Shown: one piece after another, positions 42,327 to 51,690 of the stretch
How the letters are laid out: the number at the start of each line of letters is the position of its first letter
Position numbering within the stretch: position 1 is the stretch's first letter
Assembly (NCBI GenBank): GCA_019779905.1
Contig: JABAKE010000009.1
Location: forward strand, 1-64,000
DNA: 64,000 bases
Reading direction: 5' to 3'
Source of the DNA: Modestobacter lapidis
GTDB taxonomy: Bacteria; Actinomycetota; Actinomycetes; Mycobacteriales; Geodermatophilaceae
The notes under the pieces: model-generated
Database searches by the model: none
The model's input: only the letters and a program-made list of their open reading frames with translations
Told to the model about the DNA's origin: nothing
Translations under genes and position numbers: made by a program

Positions 42327-43612
42327 CGGCGCCCTCCCGCCGCGGTGCCCAGCATCCCGGCCCACCGCGCGGTGAAGTCCGGCAGCGTCTTGGCGACGGT
42401 GCTGTGGTCGGTGATCTCCACGCCGGGGCAGCCCAGGCCCAGCACCGCGCCGGCCATCACCATCCGGTGGTCGGCGTAGGAGCCCAGCCGGGCAGCCCGG
42501 CGCGGCCCGGGGGTGATGACCAGGCCGTCGGGCAGCTGCTGCACGCCGGCGCCGACGGCGCCGAGCACCTCGTCGAGGGCCTGCAGCCGGTCGGTCTCGT
42601 GCCCGCGCAGGTGCGCGATGCCGGTCAGCCGGGACTCCCCGTCGGCGAATGCGCACAGCGCGGCCAGCACCGGGGTGAGCTCGCCAACGTCGCCGAGATC
42701 GGCTACCAGCGGCGCGATCGTTCCGGAGCCGGTCACCTGCAGCCCGTCGGAGGTGTGGACGACGTCGGCGCCCATGGCACCCAGGAACCGGTCGAGCCGG
42801 GCGCCGGGCTGGGTCGTGTCGGCCGGCCAGTCGGGCACCGTGACCCGGCCGCCGGTGACCAGGGCGGCGGCGAGGAAGGGGGCGGCGTTGGAGAGGTCGG
42901 GCTCCACGACCCGGTCCAGCGCGTCGATCGTGCCGGGGGAGACCCGCCACCCGCGGTCGGTCCGGACGACCAGGACGCCGTGCTCGGCGAGCGCCCGGAC
43001 CGTCATCTCCACGTGCGGCAGCGACGGCACGCTGCCGACCACCGCCAGGTCGATGCCGGCATCGAAGCGGGCCGCGGCCAGCAGCAGCCCCGACACCACC
43101 TGGCTGGACTCGCTGGCGTCCACGGTCACCGGGCCGCCGCGGACCGCCCCGGTGCCGTGCACGGTGAACGGCGCCCGGCCGCGGCCACCGTCCTCGATCG
43201 TCGCGCCGAGCCCGCGCAGGCCGTCGATCAGCCCGGCGTTGGGGCGCTCGTACAGGCGCGCGTCGCCGTCGAGGCGTACCTCCCCGGTGGCCAGCGCGGC
43301 GACCGGTGGCAGGAAACGCAGCACCGTGCCGGCCAGGCCGGCGTCGATGACGGCCGGTCCGCGCAGCTCCCCGGGGGTGACCAGCCAGTCGTCGCCGTCC
43401 TCGGCGATCCCGACGCCGAGCGCCCGCAGCCCGGCGGCCATCAGCTCGGTGTCCCGGGCCCGCAGCGGCCGGACCAGCCGGCTCGGCCCGGCGGCCAGCG
43501 CGGCGAGCACCAGCGCCCGGGCGGTGATCGACTTGGACCCGGGCAGGGGGACGACCGCGTCCACCGGCGCGGTGGCGTACGGCGTCGTCCACACCTCGGT
43601 CACAGCCGACAT
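42323..43612 (-). CDS. aroA: 3-phosphoshikimate 1-carboxyvinyltransferase (EPSP synthase)
   Basis: 429 residues. PLPGSKSITARALVLAALA near the N-terminus carries the Lys and Ser that bind phosphoenolpyruvate and shikimate-3-phosphate; GLAGTVLRFLPPVAAL and LYERPNAGLIDGLRGLG (RP motif) follow, with DHRMVMAGAVLGLG near the end. It makes EPSP in aromatic amino acid synthesis. ATG 43612 gives the family N-terminus; GTG 43654, overlapping the YdeI-like stop, would add 14 residues. Operon with rsgA. Confidence 0.95.
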   Translation of the reverse strand: MSAVTEVWTTPYATAPVDAVVPLPGSKSITARALVLAALAAGPSRLVRPLRARDTELMAAGLRALGVGIAEDGDDWLVTPGELRGPAVIDAGLAGTVLRFLPPVAALATGEVRLDGDARLYERPNAGLIDGLRGLGATIEDGGRGRAPFTVHGTGAVRGGPVTVDASESSQVVSGLLLAAARFDAGIDLAVVGSVPSLPHVEMTVRALAEHGVLVVRTDRGWRVSPGTIDALDRVVEPDLSNAAPFLAAALVTGGRVTVPDWPADTTQPGARLDRFLGAMGADVVHTSDGLQVTGSGTIAPLVADLGDVGELTPVLAALCAFADGESRLTGIAHLRGHETDRLQALDEVLGAVGAGVQQLPDGLVITPGPRRAARLGSYADHRMVMAGAVLGLGCPGVEITDHSTVAKTLPDFTARWAGMLGTAAGGRR

Positions 43613-43650
43613 CCTGCCCGAGCGGCTGCGGTGCTCATCCACGAGCTCGC

Positions 43651-44091
43651 TCACCTGTCGGTCAGCGCGGCGACGACGCCGGCGACCCGGCGCTGCCGGG
43701 TCGCGTCCGTCCTGGCGCCCTCGACGGCGAGCACGTGCCGCCGCTGCAGGCTGTAGGACAGGGCGTCGAAGCGGCGCCGTGCCTCCGGGTCGGCGCGCAG
43801 GGCCTCGGCCAGGTCGGCGGGCACCTCCACCGAGCGCGGCTCGGTGTCCAGCTCCACGTCGACCTCGACGGTGTCACCCGCGGCGACCCCGGCGGCGGTC
43901 CGGTGCTCGGCGCTCAGCGGGATCAGGAAGCGGCCGCCCATGGTCGCGATGGAGCTGCGGTAGGTGTGCCCGTTCACGGTGACCCGCACGGCGGGCTTCC
44001 TGCCGGCGCCCAGCGAGGTGACGACGTCGGCGGGCACCGCCATGCCGGTGGCGGTCTTCCCGCCCAGTTCGACCGTCGTGGAGAACCTCAT
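43651..44091 (-). CDS. YdeI/OmpD-associated family protein (DUF1905)
   Basis: 146 residues. An N-terminal DUF1905 beta-domain (MRFSTTVELGGKTATGMAVP...GRFLIPLSAEHRTAAGVAAGDTVEVDVELDTEPR) is followed by the YdeI-type helical region (VPADLAEALRADPEARRRFDALSYSLQRRHVLAVEGARTDATRQRRV). Function in actinobacteria is unknown; family members were linked to peptide resistance in Salmonella. It precedes aroA in the same direction with a GTGA-type overlap if aroA starts at its upstream GTG. Confidence 0.87.
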   Translation of the reverse strand: MRFSTTVELGGKTATGMAVPADVVTSLGAGRKPAVRVTVNGHTYRSSIATMGGRFLIPLSAEHRTAAGVAAGDTVEVDVELDTEPRSVEVPADLAEALRADPEARRRFDALSYSLQRRHVLAVEGARTDATRQRRVAGVVAALTDR

Positions 44092-44145
44092 GGCCGCAGA
44101 GGATGGCAGCTCGGAGCGCCGCGGGGCAGCGACCGGAGCACCGGG

Positions 44146-45612
<1,467 letters not shown>

Positions 45613-45751
45613 GTCGTCGTGTCCTCCGTCGCGCGGAACAGTCTGTCGTCCGGTCCTACCCCCTGCCGCTGACAGCACGCCCCACGGGGGGCGGACGGCT
45701 GTCGGTGGTCGCACCTACGCTCGCCGCAGAGCCCACCCGGGAGGAGACACC

Positions 45752-46498
45752 ATGTGCGGGCGCTACGCGGCCAGCCGCCGGCCGGAGGACCTGGCGGTCG
45801 AGTTCGAGGCGGTGCCCGCCGAAGGGCAGCCGCCGCTGCCCGCCGACCACAACGTCGCCCCGACGAAGGACGTCTACGTCGTCCGGCACGCCCGGGAACG
45901 CGACGCGGAGGGCCGACCGACCGGCGGCGGGCACCGGGAGCTACGGGTCGTCCGGTGGGGTCTGGTGCCCTCCTGGGCCAAGGACCCCTCGGTCGGCAAC
46001 CGGATGCTCAACGCCAGGGTCGAGTCCCTGGCCGAGAAACCGGCGTTCCGGACGGCGGCGGCCGGCCGGCGCTGCCTGGTCCCGGCCGATGGCTGGTACG
46101 AGTGGGCGCCGCGGCACGACGGCCCGGGGAAGCAGCCGTACTTCGTCACCCCGGAGGACGGCGCCGGCCTGGCGCTCGCCGGCCTGTGGGAGGTGTGGGG
46201 GCGGGGCGAGGAGCGGCTCTACACCTGCACCGTGGTCACCGCACCCGCCGTGGGGGCGCTGGCCGAGGTGCACCCGCGGATGCCGCTGGTGCTGCCGCCG
46301 GACCGGTGGGCCGACTGGCTGGACCCGGCCCTGGACGACGTCGCCGCGGTGGCCGGGCCGACCCCGCCGGAGTACGTGGAGCGGCTGGAGATCCGGCCCG
46401 TCGGGTCGGCGGTGGGCAACGTGGCGAACAACGGGCCGCAGCTCACCGCGCGCGCCGAGTCGGTCAGCGCGCCCGCCGACCAGCCCGCCCTGTTCTGA
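45752..46498 (+). CDS. SRAP (YedK/HMCES) abasic-site DNA-protein crosslink protein
   Basis: 248 residues. Cys2 in MCGRYAASRRPEDLA becomes the N-terminal nucleophile that crosslinks to abasic sites in single-stranded DNA. Other active-site features are the Asn of NVAPT, NARVES (Glu), CLVPADGWYEW and EVHPRMPLVL (His). It shields abasic sites at replication gaps. GGGAGGAG precedes ATG 45752. In M. tuberculosis the SRAP gene also lies near aroA. Confidence 0.93.
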   Translation: MCGRYAASRRPEDLAVEFEAVPAEGQPPLPADHNVAPTKDVYVVRHARERDAEGRPTGGGHRELRVVRWGLVPSWAKDPSVGNRMLNARVESLAEKPAFRTAAAGRRCLVPADGWYEWAPRHDGPGKQPYFVTPEDGAGLALAGLWEVWGRGEERLYTCTVVTAPAVGALAEVHPRMPLVLPPDRWADWLDPALDDVAAVAGPTPPEYVERLEIRPVGSAVGNVANNGPQLTARAESVSAPADQPALF

Positions 46499-46516
46499 CC
46501 GCCCCCGATCCCCGAG

Positions 46517-48082
46517 GTGAGCCCGCTGGACCCGCACCCGACCACCGCGTCGACCGACCCGGAGCACATCCAGGTCTCTGCCCGGGCGCTGCCCGACTGG
46601 ATCGCCGCGGGCGTGACCTTCCTGTCGTCCGGGGCGGTGCTCGTGATGGAGGTCGTCGGCCTGCGGCTGATCGCCCCCTACGTCGGCGTCACGCTGCAGA
46701 CCAGCACCGCGATCATCGGGTTCGCGCTGGCCGCGATCGCGATCGGCGCCTGGGCCGGGGGCGCCGCCGCCGACCGCACCGACCCGCGGCGGCTGATCGC
46801 ACCGCTGCTGGTCGCCGGCGGGGCCCTGGTGGTGGCGGTGCTGCCGCTGGTCCGGTTCGCCGGGGAGCTGCTCACCGGCGCCGCCGCCGGGAACGTGCTG
46901 CTGCTGGCCGCGGTCGCCGTCGTCGTCCCGGCCGCGTTGCTCTCCGCCGTCCCGCCGATGGTCGTGGCGCTGCAGCTGGGCAGCCTGGCCCGGACCGGTT
47001 CGGTCGTCGGCCGACTGTCGGGCATCGGCACGATCGGAGGCATCGTGGCGACGTTCGCCACGGGCTTCCTGCTGGTCGCCATCCTGCCCAGCAGCGTGAT
47101 CCTGGTCGGCACCGGGCTGCTCGTCGTGCTGGCCGGGCTGGTCCTGGCCGTGCTGCTGCGCCGTCGGGCGCCGGGTGCGGCCGGCCGGGTGCCGGCCGGG
47201 CTGCTGCTGCTGGCCCTGATCGCCCCGGTGGGCGCTGCGGTCGCCCCTACCCCCTGCGAGCAGGAGACCGCCTACCACTGCGCCCGGGTGGAGGTCGACC
47301 CGGACCGGGCCACGGGCCGGGTGCTGGTGCTCGACACGCTGCGGCACTCCTACGTCGACCTCGCCGACCCCCGGCACCTCGAGTTCTCCTACGTCCAGGC
47401 GATCGCCTCGGTCGCCGACGCGATGGCCCCGGCGGGGGAGTCGCTGTCCGCCCTGCACATCGGCGGCGGTGGCCTCACCCTGCCGCGCTACCTGGCCGAG
47501 GTCAGGCCCGGCACCACCAGCCGCGTCCTCGAGGTCGACCCGGGCGTGGTCGCGATCGACGAGGAACAGCTGGGCCTGGAGACGTCCCCCGACCTGACCG
47601 TCCAGGTGGGCGACGCGCGGGTCGGGTTGTCCGACGAGCCGGCGGGGGAACGGGACCTGGTGGTGGGCGATGCATTCGGCGGGCTCTCGGTGCCGTGGCA
47701 GCTGACCACCGTGGAGGCGCTCACCCTGGTCGACGACGCCCTGGCCGCCGACGGGATCTACGCCGTGAACCTGATCGACCACCCGCCGCTGGGCTTCGTC
47801 CGGGCGGAGCTCGCCACGATGCGGGAGGTCTTCGACCACGTGCTGCTGCTCGCCCGGGCGCCGGTGCTGGCAGGGGAGGACGGCGGGAACGTCGTCGCCG
47901 TCGCCTCCCAGCAGCCGCTCCCCGTCGAGGGGATCGCCGCGGCGATGGCCGACCGGGGGTTGGCCTGGCAGGTGGCCGGAGGCGCCGAGCTCGATGCGTT
48001 CGTCGGCGACGCCGCGGTGCTCACCGACGACTTCGCTCCGGTCGACCAGTTGCTCACGCCCTACGCCGGCACGGCGGGCTGA
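46517..48082 (+). CDS. Membrane-fused spermidine synthase-like protein
   Basis: 521 residues. Six to seven hydrophobic helices (about 28-245, beginning WIAAGVTFLSSGAVLVMEVVGLRLIAPYVG) precede a cytosolic methyltransferase-fold domain: LHIGGGGLTLPRYLAEVRPG is the aminopropyl-donor loop, followed by RVLEVDPGVVAID and VVGDAFGG. The DPxxY-type catalytic Asp of true spermidine synthases is not evident at VGDAFGG, so polyamine synthesis is uncertain. It starts 18 bp after the SRAP stop and probably shares its transcript. Confidence 0.85.
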   Translation: MSPLDPHPTTASTDPEHIQVSARALPDWIAAGVTFLSSGAVLVMEVVGLRLIAPYVGVTLQTSTAIIGFALAAIAIGAWAGGAAADRTDPRRLIAPLLVAGGALVVAVLPLVRFAGELLTGAAAGNVLLLAAVAVVVPAALLSAVPPMVVALQLGSLARTGSVVGRLSGIGTIGGIVATFATGFLLVAILPSSVILVGTGLLVVLAGLVLAVLLRRRAPGAAGRVPAGLLLLALIAPVGAAVAPTPCEQETAYHCARVEVDPDRATGRVLVLDTLRHSYVDLADPRHLEFSYVQAIASVADAMAPAGESLSALHIGGGGLTLPRYLAEVRPGTTSRVLEVDPGVVAIDEEQLGLETSPDLTVQVGDARVGLSDEPAGERDLVVGDAFGGLSVPWQLTTVEALTLVDDALAADGIYAVNLIDHPPLGFVRAELATMREVFDHVLLLARAPVLAGEDGGNVVAVASQQPLPVEGIAAAMADRGLAWQVAGGAELDAFVGDAAVLTDDFAPVDQLLTPYAGTAG

Positions 48083-48098
48083 GAATCCGGCGCGGGTC

Positions 48099-48578
48099 TC
48101 AACGGGTGATCGCCGCGGTGCGGGCGCGGGTCAGCCGGACCAGGTCGGCCGGGTCCAGCTCCACCTGCAGCCCCCGCCGTCCGGCGCTGACCAGGACCGT
48201 GCCGAACCCCAGCGCGCTGTCGTCGACGACGGTCGGCAGTGCCGTGCGCTGCCCCAGCGGGCTGATCCCCCCGCGCACGTAACCGGTGGCCCGTTCCGCG
48301 TCCTCGGGCTCGGCCATGGCCGCCTTCCGCCCGCCGGCCGCGGCGGCGAGTGCCTTGAGGTCGAGCCGGCCGCTCACCGGCACGATCGCGACGGTCAGCG
48401 TCCCGTCGACCCGGGCGACCAGCGTCTTGAACACCCGCGCGGCGTCTGCACCGAGCGCGAGGACCGCCACCTCGCCGTGACCGTGCGCGCCGGACCCGAC
48501 CGCGGCCGGGTCGTACTGGTGCAGCGAGAAGGCGACTCCGGCCCGCTCCAGGGTCCGCACCGCCGGGGTCGCCGCCAC
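48099..48578 (-). CDS. ybaK: YbaK/EbsC-type Cys-tRNA(Pro) deacylase
   Basis: 159 residues of the YbaK/ProX editing fold. [16 protein letters not shown] opens the domain, [11 protein letters not shown] carries the catalytic lysine, and [12 protein letters not shown] with the substrate-binding GGxSPxG is intact. It hydrolyses cysteine mischarged on tRNA-Pro. GTG 48578 lies 8 nt after TAGGCT on the minus strand; a leaderless start is likely. Its end converges with the spermidine synthase-like gene 16 bp away. Confidence 0.92.
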   Translation of the reverse strand: MAATPAVRTLERAGVAFSLHQYDPAAVGSGAHGHGEVAVLALGADAARVFKTLVARVDGTLTVAIVPVSGRLDLKALAAAAGGRKAAMAEPEDAERATGYVRGGISPLGQRTALPTVVDDSALGFGTVLVSAGRRGLQVELDPADLVRLTRARTAAITR

Positions 48579-48626
48579 GACGCCGCAGCCTAACCAGGCG
48601 TTCCGCACGACAGTGGGACGAACCGG

Positions 48627-48652
48627 GGAATCCACTCCGCCCCGCCCTGGTT
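48627..48652 (+). promoter_or_regulatory. SigR-type autoregulatory promoter
   Basis: GGAAT (48627-48631), exactly 18 bases, then GTT (48650-48652): the consensus recognised by SigR/SigH of actinobacteria, directly upstream of sigR. Transcription should start near 48659-48661, next to GTG 48662. Confidence 0.8.
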
Positions 48653-48766
48653 GGACCGTCCGTGAGCAGCACAGCCCAGGGTGCACCGACGCGTACCGCG
48701 CGCGGCTCCGCCCCGTCCCGCCGTCCCCCCGGCCGACCTGACCGCACCCCGCTAGGATCGACCGAC

Positions 48767-49510
48767 GTGGTCGCCCGGTCCCGGGTGCCGCAGAGAGGAC
48801 GGTCGGTGCCCGAGCAGCCTGCGGTCGATCCCGCCGAGGAGACGGCCGCTGCAGCGACGCCGTCGCCCGAGGAGACCCCCGAAGCCCGCGCGGACGGCAG
48901 CCGCTCGGAGGTGGCCGAGACCCGGGCCGAGCGGGATGCCCGCTTCGAACGCGACGCGCTGCCCTACCTCGACCAGCTGTACCCGGCGGCGCTGCGGATG
49001 ACCCGCAACCCCGCCGACGCCGAGGACCTGGTCCAGGAGACCTTCGTCAAGGCCTACTCCGCGTTCCACCAGTTCGCCGAGGGCACCAACCTCAAGGCCT
49101 GGCTGTACCGGATCCTGACGAACACCTACATCAACAGCTACCGCAAGAAGCAGCGGCAGCCGCAGCAGTACCCCACCGACCAGGTGCAGGACTGGCAGTT
49201 GTTCGCCGCCGAGCAGCACACCTCCAGCGGGCTGCGCTCGGCGGAGATCGAGGCGCTGGACCACCTGCCGGACTCCGACATCAAGGACGCCCTGCAGCAG
49301 CTGCCGGAGGACTTCCGGCTGGCGGTCTACCTCGCCGACGTCGAGGGCTTCGCCTACAAGGAGATCGCCGAGATCATGGGCACGCCCATCGGCACGGTGA
49401 TGTCCCGGCTGCACCGCGGCCGACGGGGCCTGCAGAAGCTGCTGGCCGACTATGCCCGCGAGCGCGGTTTCGTCCGCGCCGGAGCTGCGGAGGAGGCGAC
49501 CCGGTCGTGA
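48767..49510 (+). CDS. sigR: Thiol-oxidative-stress sigma factor SigR/SigH
   Basis: 247 residues as called. Region 2 ([36 protein letters not shown]...[12 protein letters not shown]) and region 4 ([44 protein letters not shown]) identify an ECF sigma factor of the SigR type. Three in-frame starts are possible: GTG 48662 at the SigR promoter start site, GTG 48767 8 nt after TAGGAT, and GTG 48806 behind AGAGAGGA. Streptomyces SigR likewise has a longer, induced isoform. GTGA overlap couples rsrA. Confidence 0.94.
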   Translation: MVARSRVPQRGRSVPEQPAVDPAEETAAAATPSPEETPEARADGSRSEVAETRAERDARFERDALPYLDQLYPAALRMTRNPADAEDLVQETFVKAYSAFHQFAEGTNLKAWLYRILTNTYINSYRKKQRQPQQYPTDQVQDWQLFAAEQHTSSGLRSAEIEALDHLPDSDIKDALQQLPEDFRLAVYLADVEGFAYKEIAEIMGTPIGTVMSRLHRGRRGLQKLLADYARERGFVRAGAAEEATRS

Positions 49511-49878
49511 GCACCGACCAGCACGCCGGTTCCGGCAGCAGCGAGGCGTCCGGCGACCACGGCGTCGAGATCGCCTCGTGCGACGACGTCCTCTCGCACG
49601 TGTTCGAGTTCCTCGACCGGGAGACCGACGACGCCCGCCGCGCGGTGATCGCCGAGCACCTCGAGGACTGCTCGCCGTGCCTGCGGCAGTTCGGGATCGA
49701 GCAGGAGTTCAAGGCGCTGGTGCGCCGGCGGTGCGGCGGCGACCCCACCCCGGTGGGGCTGCGCGACCGGATCAAGCTGCAGCTGACCAGCGTCTCCTTC
49801 GAGGAGGACGGCACCCAGGTGTGGGTCGAGCGGACCACCGTCGAGACGATCACGACCGATCAGGGCGAGCGCCCCTAG
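49507..49878 (+). CDS. rsrA: Zinc-containing redox anti-sigma factor RsrA
   Basis: 123 residues of the ZAS family. The zinc and redox residues are Cys25, His51, Cys55 and Cys58 (HLEDCSPC), in helices matching RsrA/RshA. In reduced form it holds SigR; disulfide formation releases zinc and SigR. The C-terminal third ([23 protein letters not shown]) is an uncommon strand-rich tail. Translation is coupled to sigR by GTGA. Confidence 0.93.
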   Translation: MSTDQHAGSGSSEASGDHGVEIASCDDVLSHVFEFLDRETDDARRAVIAEHLEDCSPCLRQFGIEQEFKALVRRRCGGDPTPVGLRDRIKLQLTSVSFEEDGTQVWVERTTVETITTDQGERP

Positions 49879-49879
49879 C

Positions 49880-49944
49880 AGGACCCCCTGCCCCCCACCC
49901 GCTCGCAAGCTCGCGGCGGGGCCCTGCGGGGGGCCGGGGGCACC
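49880..49944. repeat. Dispersed GC-rich palindrome, copy 5
   Basis: Lies between the convergent rsrA and bL37 stops. AGGACCCCCTGCCCCCCACCC opens the copy, the core is GCTCGCAAGCTCGCGGCGGGG, and CCCTGCGGGGGGCC closes it. Confidence 0.85.
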
Positions 49945-49947
49945 TGG

Positions 49948-50022
49948 CTAAGCGTTCGGGCGCTTGCCGTGGTTCGCGCCGCTCTTCTTGCGGGCGCGCC
50001 GCTTGCGTCCACGCTTGGACAT
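49948..50022 (-). CDS. 50S ribosomal protein bL37
   Basis: A 24-codon gene encoding MSKRGRKRRARKKSGANHGK followed by RPNA. This matches the tiny actinobacterial ribosomal protein bL37 (AURKAIP1/COX24-like), which sits in 23S rRNA of the large subunit. AGAGGAGGG lies five bases before ATG. Eleven of 24 residues are Lys or Arg. Its position next to sigR-rsrA is conserved in actinobacteria. It is too short for most gene finders. Confidence 0.92.
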   Translation of the reverse strand: MSKRGRKRRARKKSGANHGKRPNA

Positions 50023-50245
50023 CGCTGCCCTCCTCTCGTCGTGTTCCTCCCGGCCGCGGGGCCGGCTGACCGTCGCCGACCCGGTCGGGTGACCCGGTGG
50101 TGCAGGACGCCCGCGGACCGGTCAAGCTGACCTCGACAGGGTCTCACGGCCCGGGACGGTGAACCGCGTCGGTGCGGCCCGCCGGGGCCTGGGGACGCTG
50201 GCGGGCGGCGCAGCGGGGCGCCGGCGGGACACTGGGGGAGACGCG

Positions 50246-51286
50246 GTGGTGCAGGCGACGGTCGAGAGCGTGCTGGTGGCCGGGCGGGGCCCGATGGCCT
50301 GTGCGGTCGTCCAGGCCTGCCGCCGGCTGGGTGTCAAGACCGTCGCGGTCTTCTCCGAGGTCGAGCGCGGTGCCCGGCACATGCGGCTGGCCGACGAGTC
50401 CGTGCTGCTGGGGCCCGCCCCGGCGGCCGAGTCGTACCTCGCCGTCAACCGGCTGGTCGAGGCGGCGCGCCGCTCCCGGGTCGACGCGGTCCTGCCCGTG
50501 CCCCCGGCCCTGGCCGGCTACGCCGCCCTGGCCGATGCCGTCATGGCTGCCGGCCTCACCTGGATCGGCCCGGACGCCGAGGTGCTCGAACGGCTCGGCG
50601 GTGATGGCGTCGAGCCCGCCAGCGAGCGCGGCTTCCTCGCCTGGGTCGACGACGACGGGCTGCACCATGTCACCCCCGTGCTGCGCGACCGCGCCGGCGG
50701 CACGACGCAGGTCTCCTGGACGCCGACGACCGGGCTGGGCCCGCTGCCGCCGGCCGCCCAGCGACTGCCCGACCTCGGCTGGCGGGGCCTGGTGACCGTG
50801 GGCATCGACCCGGACGGCGAACTGGCCGAGGTGGCGGCCGGCTTCTCGCTGGACATGGCGGTGCTCGAGCGGGCCCACGGCGTGGACGCCGTGGAGCTGG
50901 CGCTGGCCAGCGCCACCGGGCGCCATCCGCGCAGCACCCCGGCCGCCGGGCCCTGGTCCGCGGTCGCCGTCCAGCTGCGGTCCACGTTGCCGGCCGGCAC
51001 CGCCGGCCGGGTGACCGGCGAGCTGCCCGACGTTCCGGGCCGCCCGACGGCCCCGCTCGTCGCGGTGCGCGGGTACGACCCGGGTGACCGGCTGGACGGC
51101 TGGTACGACGCGCTGCTGGCCACCGTCAGCGCCGCCGGGCCGGATGCCGCCACGGCAGCGCGGGCGGCGGCCGACGTGCTGACCGGCCTGCCCGAGACGG
51201 GCGTGCCGCACGACGGCCCCGAGATCTGCGCGACCCTGCACCGGATCGCCGGCGCGCTGGTCCCCGGCGGTCCCGACCACACCTGA
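50246..51286 (+). CDS. Biotin carboxylase-like protein without an intact ATP-grasp site
   Basis: 346 residues. The N-terminal 100 residues match the biotin carboxylase preATP-grasp domain (VESVLVAGRGPMACAVVQACRRLGVKTVAVFSEVERGARHMRLADESVLLGP...LTWIGPDAEVLERLG). The central lid is deleted. The region normally reading EMNPRLQVEHPVTE is EVAAGFSLDMAVLERAHGVD, and a C-terminal stretch (DRLDGWYDALLATVSAAGPD) still aligns with the BC tail. ATP binding and carboxylation are therefore unlikely. GTG 50246 follows GGGGGAG; the open frame 29 codons upstream is not needed. The next gene is a biotin carrier. Confidence 0.75.
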   Translation: MVQATVESVLVAGRGPMACAVVQACRRLGVKTVAVFSEVERGARHMRLADESVLLGPAPAAESYLAVNRLVEAARRSRVDAVLPVPPALAGYAALADAVMAAGLTWIGPDAEVLERLGGDGVEPASERGFLAWVDDDGLHHVTPVLRDRAGGTTQVSWTPTTGLGPLPPAAQRLPDLGWRGLVTVGIDPDGELAEVAAGFSLDMAVLERAHGVDAVELALASATGRHPRSTPAAGPWSAVAVQLRSTLPAGTAGRVTGELPDVPGRPTAPLVAVRGYDPGDRLDGWYDALLATVSAAGPDAATAARAAADVLTGLPETGVPHDGPEICATLHRIAGALVPGGPDHT

Positions 51287-51380
51287 GCCGTCGCGTCCCG
51301 CCGCCCCGCCGCGCGTGCTTACATGTGCCCGGACCGTCGCACCCGGCGGTCGTCGGGGAACGGGTCAGGGAGGCGCGCCG

Positions 51381-51605
51381 GTGGCGGTCGAGGAGATCCA
51401 CGCCGAGATGGTCTCCAGCGTGTGGAAGGTCCTGGTGACGCCGGGGACCGAGGTGGCGGCCGGGGACACGCTGGTCATCCTCGAGTCGATGAAGATGGAG
51501 ATCCCGGTGCTGACCGAGCGTGCCGGCACCATCGGCGAGCTGCACGTGGTGGAGGGCGAGGTTCTCCAGGAAGGCGACCTCATCGCCACCGTCGTCCCGT
51601 CCTAG
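51381..51605 (+). CDS. Biotin/lipoyl attachment carrier protein (TB7.3-like)
   Basis: 74 residues, essentially one biotinyl domain. The biotin lysine is in ESMKMEIPV, flanked by the two conserved valine/glycine turns (VTPGTEVAAGDTLVIL; VVEGEVLQEGDLIATV). It is homologous to TB7.3 (Rv3221c), beside pdtaS and sigH in M. tuberculosis. GTG 51381 has GGGAGG nine bases upstream. Its partner enzyme is unclear, since the adjoining carboxylase-like protein looks inactive. Confidence 0.92.
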   Translation: MAVEEIHAEMVSSVWKVLVTPGTEVAAGDTLVILESMKMEIPVLTERAGTIGELHVVEGEVLQEGDLIATVVPS

Positions 51606-51606
51606 C

Positions 51607-51671
51607 GTCCTTCGGCCTCGCTGCAGGGTCCCGCCCCGAGCGTGCGAGGGGCGGGGGCAGCGAGGTCCTTC
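51607..51671. repeat. Dispersed GC-rich palindrome, copy 6
   Basis: Lies between two genes in the same direction (carrier protein and pdtaS). GCCTCGCTGCAGGGTCCCGCCCC and GGGGCGGGGGCAGCGAGGTCC flank GAGCGTGCGA; the only copy not beside a convergent or minus-strand gene end. Confidence 0.85.
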
Positions 51672-51690
51672 AACTAGGCTCGGCCGCACG

